Made by a program: the position numbers and the translations under genes. The notes beneath the pieces were generated by a model. That model saw only the letters and a list, made by a program, of their open reading frames with translations. It was not told the origin of the DNA and searched no databases. Positions 56,575 through 64,000 of a stretch of DNA of 64,000 nucleotides are shown piece after piece (position 1 is the stretch's first letter; every line of letters starts with the position of its first letter). This DNA is from Kitasatospora sp. NBC_01250 (lineage in GTDB: Bacteria > Actinomycetota > Actinomycetes > Streptomycetales > Streptomycetaceae): NCBI RefSeq assembly GCF_036226465.1, contig NZ_CP108476.1, forward strand, positions 7,750,001-7,814,000, written 5' to 3'.

Positions 56575-57984
56575 TCACCCCAGCAGCGCCCGCAGTTCGG
56601 CCGGTCCGATCAGCCCGACCCCGTGTCCGTCGTGCACCACGACGGCCGGTCCCGCGCCCCGCTCGGCGAGCGCCGTGAGCGCCGCCGCCGCGCTCTCACC
56701 GGTGCCGAACAGCGGCAGCGCCGCCCCGAGATGGCCGCTGATCGGATCGCCCGCCGCGGCGCTGCCCTCGGCCAGGGCCGCCGCGAGCTGCTCCAACGAC
56801 ACTGCGCCCGCCAGCTCGGCGGTGGTGGGCTGGCGGCCGGGGGCGACCGGCGCCGGGCCGGCCGGCAGCACCGGCTCGGCCCCCGCGTCCTGGCGGGCCC
56901 GCAGCACCTCCAGCGCCTGGCCGACCGTGCTGTGGTGGTGCAGGTACGGCAGCGGGTGCTCGCGCAGCGCCTGCGGCACCGCGTCGCCGACCCGCGGGGC
57001 GGTCGGGTCGCCGTCCAGGAAGCCCTGGCGCAGCATCCACTCGTCGTTGAAGTACTTGGACAGGTACTGCCGTCCGGAGTCCGGCAGGATCACCACCACC
57101 AGCTCCTGCGGCCCGAGACCGGCCGCCACCCGCAGCGCGGCCGTGACCGCCGTGCCGGCCGAGCCGCCGACCAGCAGCCCCTCCTCGCGGGCGAGCCGGC
57201 GGATCGTCAGCAGCGAGTCGCGGTCCGGGACCGGCAGGATCTCGTCCACCACCTCCTGGTGGTAGGAGTCCGGCCAGAGGTCCTCGGTCGTCTCGGGGTG
57301 GCGGAACCGCCCGGCGGCCTCGACGAAGTACGGCCGCCCGTCGCCGCCGGAGTAGACCGAGGAGGCCGGGTCGGCGCCGATCACCCGCACCGTGCCGCCG
57401 CTGGCCTCCTTGAGGAAGCGCCCGGTGCCGCTGATGGTGCCGCCGGTGCCCACGCAGGAGACCAGGTGGGTGATCCGTCCGTCGGTCTGCCGCCAGATCT
57501 CCGGCCCGGTGGTCCGGTAGTGGGCCTCCGGGTTGGCCGGATTGCCGTACTGTCCGGCGAACCAGCCGCCCGGCGTCTGCTCGGCGATCCTGGTGGCCAC
57601 GTTCAGGATGTGCTCGGGATCCTGCAGCGGCAGCCCGCCGGGCCGGACCACCACCTCGGCGCCGTAGGCCCGCAGGGTGGCGATCTTCTCGCCGCTCGTC
57701 TTGTCCGGCAGGACCACGATCGCCCGGTAGCCCTTGGCCGCCGCCACCATGGCGAGCCCCGCACCCGTGTTGCCCGAACTGGCCTCCACCACCGTGCCGC
57801 CCGGGCGCAGCGCCCCGGACCGCTCGGCCTCCTCGATCATCCGCAGGCCGATCCGGTCCTTGACGCTGCCGCCCGCGCTCAGGTACTCCAGCTTGGCGTA
57901 GACCGCGGCGCCGGTGTCGGGCGTGCGCAGGCGCACCAGTGGTGTGTTGCCGATCAGTTCGAGCAGCGATTCGTGGGTGTCCAT
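56575..57984 (-). CDS. Cystathionine beta-synthase/cysteine synthase-like PLP enzyme with C-terminal domain
   Basis: A 469-aa beta-family PLP enzyme. The PLP Lys is in SAGGSVKDRIGLRMIEEAER, the Asn/Ser loop in EASSGNTGAGLAMVAA, and the phosphate loop in CVGTGGTISGTGRFLK. Residues ~335-469 form a degenerate CBS-pair-like domain, as in actinobacterial CBS. It should make cystathionine or cysteine from serine or acetylserine. A TAGTCT box (57992-57997, complementary strand) lies 7 nt from the ATG. Confidence 0.87.
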   Translation of the reverse strand: MDTHESLLELIGNTPLVRLRTPDTGAAVYAKLEYLSAGGSVKDRIGLRMIEEAERSGALRPGGTVVEASSGNTGAGLAMVAAAKGYRAIVVLPDKTSGEKIATLRAYGAEVVVRPGGLPLQDPEHILNVATRIAEQTPGGWFAGQYGNPANPEAHYRTTGPEIWRQTDGRITHLVSCVGTGGTISGTGRFLKEASGGTVRVIGADPASSVYSGGDGRPYFVEAAGRFRHPETTEDLWPDSYHQEVVDEILPVPDRDSLLTIRRLAREEGLLVGGSAGTAVTAALRVAAGLGPQELVVVILPDSGRQYLSKYFNDEWMLRQGFLDGDPTAPRVGDAVPQALREHPLPYLHHHSTVGQALEVLRARQDAGAEPVLPAGPAPVAPGRQPTTAELAGAVSLEQLAAALAEGSAAAGDPISGHLGAALPLFGTGESAAAALTALAERGAGPAVVVHDGHGVGLIGPAELRALLG

Positions 57985-58037
57985 GGCGCGCAGACTATCC
58001 GCAGACCCACGGCGGCCGACGGAGGGACAACCGGTGC

Positions 58038-58751
58038 TCAGACCCGGCGTGCCAGGTGCACCACGTCCGGCACGCCGCGTGCCACGGTGACCTCCAGGGT
58101 GTGCACCTCGGCGAAGCCGGCCGCGCGCAGCGCCTGCTCGAAGGCGGCGGAGGGCTGGGCGCTCCAGACGGCCAGCACACCGCCCGGGTTGAGCCGGCGC
58201 TGGATCGCGGCCAGCCCGTCCGGCCGGTAGAGGCCGGAGTTGGACTCGGTGACCGTCCAGTCCGGGCCGTTGTCGATGTCGAGGCAGAGCGCGTCGTAGG
58301 TCGCGGTGTCCGTCCCGGGACCGTCCAGGTAGGCCAGCAGGTCGGTGTGCAGCACCGCCACCCGCGGGTCGTCCAGCGCCCCGGCGGAGAAGGCGCCCAG
58401 CGGCCCGGTGCGGTGCCAGTCGATGATCGCCTCCTCGCGCTCCACCACGGCGATGCGCCCCCAGCGCGGCTCGGCGGCGGCGTGGGCGAGCGAGAAGCCG
58501 ACGCCGAGGCCGCCGATCAGGACGGCGGGGCGCTCCGCCGTGAGCCGGTCCAGCGCGGCCTGGATCAGCAGGCGCTCGGAGCGGCCGTCGGCGGTGTCCA
58601 TCAGGAAGCAGCCGTTGGCGATGATCTCCAGGTCCCCGCCCCGCCGGCGGAGCACCACCTCGCCGTAGGGGCCCTCGCGCCGGTCGAGCGTGACCGGGGG
58701 CTGCTGCTGGTCGCGGTCGGGCAGGTCGGAGACGTCGGGCAGCAGAGACAT
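58038..58751 (-). CDS. Spermidine synthase-like methyltransferase-fold protein
   Basis: A 237-aa Rossmann-fold protein. The SAM/dcSAM motif is VLIGGLGVGFSLAHAAAEP, followed by IAVVEREEAIIDWHR and DALCLDIDNGPDWTVTESNS. The gene resembles polyamine-synthase paralogues common in Streptomyces whose substrate is unknown. No adenosylmethionine decarboxylase is near, so a true spermidine synthase role is not supported. Confidence 0.8.
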   Translation of the reverse strand: MSLLPDVSDLPDRDQQQPPVTLDRREGPYGEVVLRRRGGDLEIIANGCFLMDTADGRSERLLIQAALDRLTAERPAVLIGGLGVGFSLAHAAAEPRWGRIAVVEREEAIIDWHRTGPLGAFSAGALDDPRVAVLHTDLLAYLDGPGTDTATYDALCLDIDNGPDWTVTESNSGLYRPDGLAAIQRRLNPGGVLAVWSAQPSAAFEQALRAAGFAEVHTLEVTVARGVPDVVHLARRV

Positions 58752-58843
58752 GCGTGGTACCTCGGGTGCGTGCGGGTGGTCGGTGTCGTCGCTCCGGCCG
58801 ACTCTAGCCGCGCCCGGGGGCGGGCAGCACCCCCGTATCGGGA

Positions 58844-58883
58844 ACGCCGAACGCCCCGACCAGCCGGTCGGGGCGTTCGGCGT
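58844..58883 (-). terminator. Perfect 18-bp terminator hairpin
   Basis: Arms 58844-58861 and 58866-58883 pair perfectly around AGCC. It lies 22 nt past the stop of the permease gene and terminates it. Confidence 0.88.
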
Positions 58884-58905
58884 CCGGTGTCCGCGCCGCA
58901 GGGCG

Positions 58906-60399
58906 TCAGACGGTGACCGGCTGCTCGGTGCTCTCGGCCTGCTCGGCCTTCGCGTCGGCGCTCACCTCGGCGGTGCCCGAGGTGTTCTCGCGCGGCGCCG
59001 GGAGCACGGCCATGATCGCGGCGGAGATCACGATGGTCGCCGCCCAGGCCAGCCCGTACTTGCCGATCGGGGTGCTGGAGAACGGGCCGGCGAACCAGTC
59101 GCACTTGGTGAAGGCGAGCCCGAGGGCCAGCGCGAGCACCCAGGAGACCATGGCCTGCCAGCAGTAACCGCCCTTGTACCAGTAGCGGCTGGTGCGGGTG
59201 GTGTCCATCAGCGCGGCGGCGTCGTAGCGCACCGTCCGCGTCCGGCGCCGGAACATGTCCACGGCGTAGACGCCGATCCAGGCCGAGAAGGAGACGGCCA
59301 GCAGGATCAGGAAGGTGATGAAGGAGCCGAGGAAGCTCTTCGCGACCAGCATCAGCATCAGACCGCCGACCAGCGAGATCACGGCGTTGATGCTCACGGC
59401 CATGGCACGCGGCAGCTTGACGCCCATCGTCTGGGCGGTGAAGCCGGCCGAGTACATCGAGAGACTGTTGATCAGCAGCATGCCGACGATCGCGGTCAGC
59501 AGGTACGGCACGGCCAGCCAGGTCGGCAGCAGGTCACCGAGGAAGGAGACCGGGTCCGAGGCCTGGGCCAGACCAGGGGAGGCCACCGCCATCACGGCGC
59601 CCATCAGCACCATCGGCACCATCACCAGGCCGGCACCGGAGACCGTCACACCGGCGATCTTCTTGCCGGAGGTGGCGTGCGGCAGGTAGCGGGCGAAGTC
59701 CGGGCCGGTGGGCACCCAGCTGATGCCGCCGGCGGCGATCGTCCCGACACCGGCGATCATCATCGCGGTGGTGCCCGCGTGCTTGGAGAAGACCTCGCTC
59801 CAGTGGATGTGCACGATCAGGTAGCCCAGCACCAGGACGCTGAAGATCCCGAAGAGGTACGTCGACCAGGTGTTGCAGACGTTCAGCGCCTTGCGGCCCA
59901 TGCCGGAGACGAGGAACGTGCAGGCGACGAAGAGGAACAGCGTGACGACGATCAGCGCGGTGTTGCTCTTGATGCCGAAGAGCAGGTCGAGCACGGTCAG
60001 CACGGCGTAGGCGCCGGTGACCGCGTTGATCGTCTCCCAGCCGAACCGGGCGATCCACAGGATCGCGCCCGGGAAGAGGTTGCCGCGCACCCCGAAGGTG
60101 GCCCGCGAGAGCGTGGCACCCGGGGCCCCGCCCCACTTACCGGAGACCGAGATGACGCCGACCATGCCGAAGGAGATGGCCGCGGCGCAGGCCGCGACGA
60201 TCAGCACCTGCCAGAAGTTCAGCTGGTTGAACACCACCAGGGCCGCACCCATGGTGAGAAGCAGAACGCTGATGTTCGCCGCGACCCAGGTGGGGAAGAG
60301 CTCGCGGACTCTGCCGTGACGCTCGTGGTCCGGGACGGGTTCGATACCGCGGGTCTCTATCGCGCCGTCAACGGTGTCGGCGGTGGACAGGTTGTCCAT
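58906..60399 (-). CDS. NCS1-family purine/cytosine permease
   Basis: A 497-aa nucleobase:cation symporter with about 12 helices. Family features include FPTWVAANISVLLLTMGAAL, the GATLSRATFGVRGNLFPGAI loop and ISWVPTGPDFARYLPHATSG. The cytoplasmic N-terminus ends in ERHGRVRELF. It likely imports cytosine or a related base. A GGAAC direct repeat upstream may be an operator. A terminator follows. Confidence 0.87.
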   Translation of the reverse strand: MDNLSTADTVDGAIETRGIEPVPDHERHGRVRELFPTWVAANISVLLLTMGAALVVFNQLNFWQVLIVAACAAAISFGMVGVISVSGKWGGAPGATLSRATFGVRGNLFPGAILWIARFGWETINAVTGAYAVLTVLDLLFGIKSNTALIVVTLFLFVACTFLVSGMGRKALNVCNTWSTYLFGIFSVLVLGYLIVHIHWSEVFSKHAGTTAMMIAGVGTIAAGGISWVPTGPDFARYLPHATSGKKIAGVTVSGAGLVMVPMVLMGAVMAVASPGLAQASDPVSFLGDLLPTWLAVPYLLTAIVGMLLINSLSMYSAGFTAQTMGVKLPRAMAVSINAVISLVGGLMLMLVAKSFLGSFITFLILLAVSFSAWIGVYAVDMFRRRTRTVRYDAAALMDTTRTSRYWYKGGYCWQAMVSWVLALALGLAFTKCDWFAGPFSSTPIGKYGLAWAATIVISAAIMAVLPAPRENTSGTAEVSADAKAEQAESTEQPVTV

Positions 60400-60750
60400 G
60401 AGGGTGGCTCCGTGCGTGTGAAGCGGGGAGTAAAACGGACAAGTGGAACATTTATGGAACTCTTCGCGCGTAGCACGCGAGTTAAGCCATCGTACTTTGT
60501 TCCAGATGTCACCCGATTGATGCCGTTACTCCCTGGGGGTACCGGAAGATACGAAAAGCGCCGCCTTTGGGGCGGGCGGGGGCGGCGGGGCTTGGCCATT
60601 TCGTCCTGTTGTGACCGTGGTCACAGTCGCCGGTGGATTGACGAACGAATGTCCCATGCGCCCCGAACCGGTGACGGAGCCCGACCGCGGATCGCGACCT
60701 GTGCATACTGAGGCCGACCAGTCGCTCACAGTAGCCAAGGGGTGCGTGCC
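60400..60750. promoter_or_regulatory. Divergent promoter region with TGGAAC direct repeat
   Basis: About 350 nt of comparatively AT-rich sequence between the permease and the FAD oxidoreductase. TGGAAC occurs at 60443-60448 and 60455-60460 in direct orientation close to the permease start, a possible operator. TTGACG near 60637 could be a -35 box for the oxidoreductase, but no matching -10 is convincing. Confidence 0.4.
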
Positions 60751-62610
60751 ATGGGGGCCGAGAACCGGGCCGCGGAGAACCCGGAGACCGCCGCGACCAG
60801 CGGCCGGACCAGGCGCCAGTTCCTCCACCGGGCGGCTGCGGTGGGTGGCGCGCTGGCCCTCGCGCCGTCGGTCGCCGCGCCGTCGCCCGCCGTGGCGGCC
60901 GGTGCGGTGCCGGGCGGCGGTGGGGCCGGCCGCTCGGGGCGCAGCGTGGCCGTGCTCGGCGGCGGGGTCTCCGGACTGAGCGCCGCGCACGAACTCGCCG
61001 AGCGCGGCTACCGGGTGACCGTGTACGAGTACTACGCCGCGCTCGGGGGCAAGGCCCGGAGCATGGACGTGCCCGGCAGCGCGGCCGGTGGCCGACGGCC
61101 GCTGCCCGGCGAACACGGGTTCCGTTTCTTCCCCGGCTTCTACCGCAACCTCCCCGACACCCTGCGCCGCATCCCGTACCCCGGCAACCCCGGTGGCGTC
61201 CACGACAACCTGCGCGACGGCACCCAGACGCTGCTCGCCTACGACGCCCCGCGCCCCGGCCTGCTGCTCCCGTTCCAGACCCTCACCCGCCCGCTCGACC
61301 CGCGCGATCTCGCCCCGGACGCGCTGCGCCGCACGCTGACCGGCGTGCTCGACGAGGTGCTGCACCTGCCCGCCGACGAGCTCGCCTACTTCGTCGACCG
61401 GGTCCTGGTCCAGCTGACCAGCTGCGACCTGCGCCGCGAGCAGCAGTGGGAGCGGGTGCCCTGGTGGGACTTCATCAAGGCCGGCCGGATGTCCCACGAC
61501 TACCAGCGCCTGCTCGGGGTGGGGCTGACCCGCGACCTGGTCGCGACCAAGGCCGAGCAGGCCAGCACCCGCACCGTGGCCCGCACGATCATCGAGGCCT
61601 TCCTGCTGAACGGGCTGCTCGGGCGCGGCGTCGACGGGCAGCCCGACCGGGTGCTCAACGCCCCGACCAGCGAAGCCTGGATCGATCCGTGGACGGCCCA
61701 CCTGGCCTCGCTCGGCGTCGAGTTCCGCACCGGGACGGAGGTCCAGGAGGTCCTCTGCGCCGACGGGCGGATCACCGGGGTGCGCGTCGCGCCGACGGGC
61801 GGCGGCACGCCCTGGACGGTGACCGCCGACTACTACCTCTCCGCCCTGCCGGTGGAGCACGCCCGCCTCACCTGGGGCCCGCAGTTGCGCGCCGCCGACC
61901 CCCAGCTCGCACGCTGCGACGCGATCCGGACGGACTGGATGACGGGCGTCCAGTACTACCTGCGCCGGCCCGTGCGGCTGGTGCACGGACACGCCGCCTG
62001 CCTCGACTCCCCGTGGTCCCTGACCACCGTCAACCAGGCGCAGTTCTGGGACCGGAACCTCCCGGCCGCCTACGGCGACGGAGCGGTCACCGACTGCCTG
62101 TCGGTCTGCGTCTCGGAGTGGGACGAGCCCGGGATCCTGTACGGCAGGACCGCCAAGGAGTGCACCCGCGAGGAGGTGGTCCAGGAGGTCTGGGCCCAGG
62201 CCAAGCGGGCCTTCAACCGGCCGGGCGCCACGTGGCTGGTGGACGCCGACGTGCACTCGTGGTTCATGGACCCGGCCGTCACGGGCCTCGGCGGCCCCGC
62301 CCCGGCCAACCGCGAGCAACTGCTGATCCACCCCGCGGGAACGCTCTACAACCGACCCTCCGCCGCGACCGCGGTCGGCAACTTCTTCCTGGCCGGCGAC
62401 TACGTCCGCACCGACGTCGACCTCGCCACCATGGAGGGCGCCAACGAGTCCGCCCGCCGCGCCGTCAACGCCCTCCTGGACGCCGACCGCTCCACCGCCG
62501 AGCGCTGCCCGATCTGGCTGCTCTTCCGTCCCCCGGAGCTGGAGCCGCTCAAGCTGGTCGACGAGACCCGCTACCGGCTCGGCCTGCCGAACACCTTCGA
62601 CCTGGGCTGA
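60751..62610 (+). CDS. Tat-exported FAD-dependent oxidoreductase (amine oxidase/desaturase type)
   Basis: A 619-aa flavoprotein. The N-terminus has a Tat signal (RTRRQFLHRAAAVGGALALA) with cleavage near AVAAGAV. The FAD-binding motif is SVAVLGGGVSGLSAAHELAE at residues ~66-85, then EYYAALGGKARS and a C-terminal FFLAGDYVRTDVDLATMEGA motif that completes the FAD site. It resembles phytoene-desaturase/hydroxysqualene-dehydroxylase-like proteins. ATG 60751 is used, with AAGGGGTG upstream; GTG 60742 is an alternative. Substrate unknown. Confidence 0.85.
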   Translation: MGAENRAAENPETAATSGRTRRQFLHRAAAVGGALALAPSVAAPSPAVAAGAVPGGGGAGRSGRSVAVLGGGVSGLSAAHELAERGYRVTVYEYYAALGGKARSMDVPGSAAGGRRPLPGEHGFRFFPGFYRNLPDTLRRIPYPGNPGGVHDNLRDGTQTLLAYDAPRPGLLLPFQTLTRPLDPRDLAPDALRRTLTGVLDEVLHLPADELAYFVDRVLVQLTSCDLRREQQWERVPWWDFIKAGRMSHDYQRLLGVGLTRDLVATKAEQASTRTVARTIIEAFLLNGLLGRGVDGQPDRVLNAPTSEAWIDPWTAHLASLGVEFRTGTEVQEVLCADGRITGVRVAPTGGGTPWTVTADYYLSALPVEHARLTWGPQLRAADPQLARCDAIRTDWMTGVQYYLRRPVRLVHGHAACLDSPWSLTTVNQAQFWDRNLPAAYGDGAVTDCLSVCVSEWDEPGILYGRTAKECTREEVVQEVWAQAKRAFNRPGATWLVDADVHSWFMDPAVTGLGGPAPANREQLLIHPAGTLYNRPSAATAVGNFFLAGDYVRTDVDLATMEGANESARRAVNALLDADRSTAERCPIWLLFRPPELEPLKLVDETRYRLGLPNTFDLG

Positions 62611-62669
62611 ACCGGTCATCCACTACGATCATGCTCTGCTTGAGCAGGCCGGTTGATCCAGGGGGAGAC

Positions 62670-62996
62670 ATGTCGATATCGGTCCATCCACCGACTCTCA
62701 ACGAGGCGGCCACCCAGGTCGGTTCGACGGCGGACGGTGTCAACCAGGCGACGCAGAACGGCATGCAGTCCAGTGCCACCGCCGCCACCGGAAACCCGGG
62801 CTTCGAGACCGCCGGCGCACTCGACGCCTGTGCCGCCTCCTGGCAGGCACACCTGCAGCAGCTCGCCGCCGGCCTGAACGCCACCGCCGACGCACTCGGT
62901 CAGACGGCGGACAACTACGTCCAGACCGAGGCCGCGCTCGCCGGCAACTTCCACCACGACGCCGACCAGCTCCTGCAGGGCCAGGGGGCGAGCTGA
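62670..62996 (+). CDS. WXG100/ESX-like small secreted protein
   Basis: A 108-aa helical protein of the ESX-type substrate class. It has a helix-turn-helix layout with Trp in ACAASWQAHLQQLAAGLNAT and a final helix ADNYVQTEAALAGNFHHDAD, in the length range of WXG100 proteins; the WxG turn itself is not exact (SWQ). GGGGGAG precedes the ATG. The next gene starts 1 nt after its stop, so the two are co-translated. Confidence 0.7.
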   Translation: MSISVHPPTLNEAATQVGSTADGVNQATQNGMQSSATAATGNPGFETAGALDACAASWQAHLQQLAAGLNATADALGQTADNYVQTEAALAGNFHHDADQLLQGQGAS

Positions 62997-62997
62997 G

Positions 62998-64000
62998 ATG
63001 ACGGACGCATCCGGTTCCGACGGCGGCTCCGCGAGCTCGGCGATCACGCTCGACCAGCTCAAGAACGCCAAGCCCGCACTCTGGTCCACCGCCGCCAACG
63101 ACTGGGCCGCCATGGCCAAGCACTGCTGGGACGCCTCCGTCGAGCTGCGCCACCAGGCCACCCAGAGGATCGCTCCCGTCTGGTCCAGCACTGCAGGCAA
63201 CCTCGCTCAGGCGAAGATGTCGGCCCAGGCGGACGCGCTGGAGTCGGCGTACGACGAGATGCGCGGCGTGGTCGCGGTGCTGGACGGTGCGGCCGAGGCC
63301 TTCGAGGTCGCCCAGCGCTCGCTCGGCTCGGCGCTGTCCTACGCCGACCAGAACGGCATGACCGTCGCAGCCGACGGCACGGTCACCAGTACGGCGCTGA
63401 CGATGCCGCACGCCCACAACCTGCTGGACCCCAGTGACGTTCAGCAGATCGACCAGCAGGTCGACCAGACCTCCTGGCTGATCCAGCAGGCGCTCACCGA
63501 CGCCCGTAAGGCGGACGCCACGGCGGCTGCGGCGCTGACCCGGCTGGCCGGCCAGGTGAACGTCACGGATCCGAGCACCGCCCTCGACAACGTCCAGAAG
63601 GACGCGGCGCCGCTGGAGGTGAGCCTGATCGCCGGCACCGTGCCCCCGGCCGGCACCGACCCCACCCTCGTCGCCGCCTGGTGGAACGGCCTCACCCCGG
63701 ATCAGCAGCAGCAGCTCCAGCTCGCCGTCCCGGCCTCGCTCGCCCACCTCGACGGCATCCCCACCAGCGTCCAGCAGCAGCTCATCGGCACGGACGGCAA
63801 GTTCGACCGCTCGAAGTTCATCCAGTGGGCGATGGACAACTGGGACAACACCGACCTCGACACCTTCGACAACAACTGCACCAACTTCACCTCCGATGCG
63901 CTGCACGCCGCCGGACTCGCCTACAAGAACGACGGCGACGGCTCCTTCGGCGACAACAACTGGTTCAAGGGCGCCCAGGTCGGCAGCTGGGGAGGGCCGG
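62998..64000 (+). CDS. Putative ESX-linked effector with amidase-like domain (partial)
   Basis: The visible 334 codons have no stop and run off the right edge. Residues ~15-120 form a helical WXG-like/EspG-type region (WSTAANDWAAMAKHCWDASV, AQADALESAYDEMRGVVAVL). A Gln-rich helical region follows, and around residues 292-315 there is FDNNCTNFTSDALHAAGLAY, matching the Cys-centred motif of amidase_6-type peptidoglycan or protein hydrolase domains. This layout fits polymorphic toxin or type VII-secreted enzymes of Actinobacteria. Confidence 0.72.
   Translation, partial: MTDASGSDGGSASSAITLDQLKNAKPALWSTAANDWAAMAKHCWDASVELRHQATQRIAPVWSSTAGNLAQAKMSAQADALESAYDEMRGVVAVLDGAAEAFEVAQRSLGSALSYADQNGMTVAADGTVTSTALTMPHAHNLLDPSDVQQIDQQVDQTSWLIQQALTDARKADATAAAALTRLAGQVNVTDPSTALDNVQKDAAPLEVSLIAGTVPPAGTDPTLVAAWWNGLTPDQQQQLQLAVPASLAHLDGIPTSVQQQLIGTDGKFDRSKFIQWAMDNWDNTDLDTFDNNCTNFTSDALHAAGLAYKNDGDGSFGDNNWFKGAQVGSWGGP

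Overview
The window is high-GC actinobacterial DNA (strong G/C third-position bias, many GTG starts, frequent ATGA/GTGA overlaps). Paired XRE/DUF397 regulators, DUF5753, an HATPase anti-sigma-like protein and a StrR-type activator point to the Streptomycetaceae (Streptomyces or Kitasatospora). No rRNA, tRNA or CRISPR array was seen. It reads as a chromosomal arm segment rich in accessory metabolism.

Layout. 1-5.7 kb: housekeeping/accessory genes (BrkB-like fragment, ADP-ribosylglycohydrolase, GlxA-type regulator with a DJ-1 partner, serine hydrolase, methyltransferase). 5.9-16.3 kb: an unusual gene cluster with a StrR-family activator, a 17-codon ORF followed by a 17-bp hairpin, a nucleotidyltransferase fused to a PqqD-like domain, two MFS exporters, a CYTH protein, an SDR, a nucleotide-kinase-like protein, an adenosine deaminase fused to a SAICAR synthetase (PurC), and a HAD phosphatase. 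Its two transcription units start from nearly identical leaderless promoters. I infer a nucleotide or peptide-nucleotide natural product pathway. 16.3-29.3 kb: mostly ordinary accessory genes (PAP2-like, YhgE-like, iron-regulated siderophore-interacting protein, gamma-glutamyltransferase, lipoproteins, aldo/keto reductase, ArsR-like regulator, Eis-like acetyltransferase). 29.5-30.4 kb: decayed IS630-like and IS5-like transposases.

30.4-41.4 kb: a regulatory locus (HATPase, XRE, DUF397) followed by two RiPP-like loci. The first (34.6-37.1 kb) has a 57-aa precursor candidate with two near-perfect tandem repeats, an HExxH peptide hydroxylase of the 2-oxoglutarate type, and a TPR-2OG oxygenase fusion; a divergent XRE-HD pair lies beside it. 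A ~320-bp direct repeat (32.1-32.4 and 37.35-37.67 kb) flanks this island. The second (37.7-41.4 kb) has a 29-aa Cys-containing peptide, a PqqD-M50 membrane metalloprotease and a large TPR protein. In all three peptide loci a strong hairpin sits just after the peptide gene, which suggests high-level precursor expression with attenuated read-through.

44.7-53.9 kb: a six-gene minus-strand operon in the lstA-lstF order known from lipstatin biosynthesis (two KAS III/OleA-like proteins, OleC-like beta-lactone synthetase, OleD-like reductase, C-A-PCP NRPS, formyltransferase). The product should be an N-formyl-aminoacyl beta-lactone lipase inhibitor. 54.1-62.6 kb: accessory metabolism (alpha/beta hydrolase, PabC-like lyase, CBS-type PLP enzyme, spermidine-synthase-like protein, NCS1 permease, Tat-exported FAD oxidoreductase). 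62.7-64.0 kb: a WXG100-like protein and a large putative amidase effector cut by the window edge.
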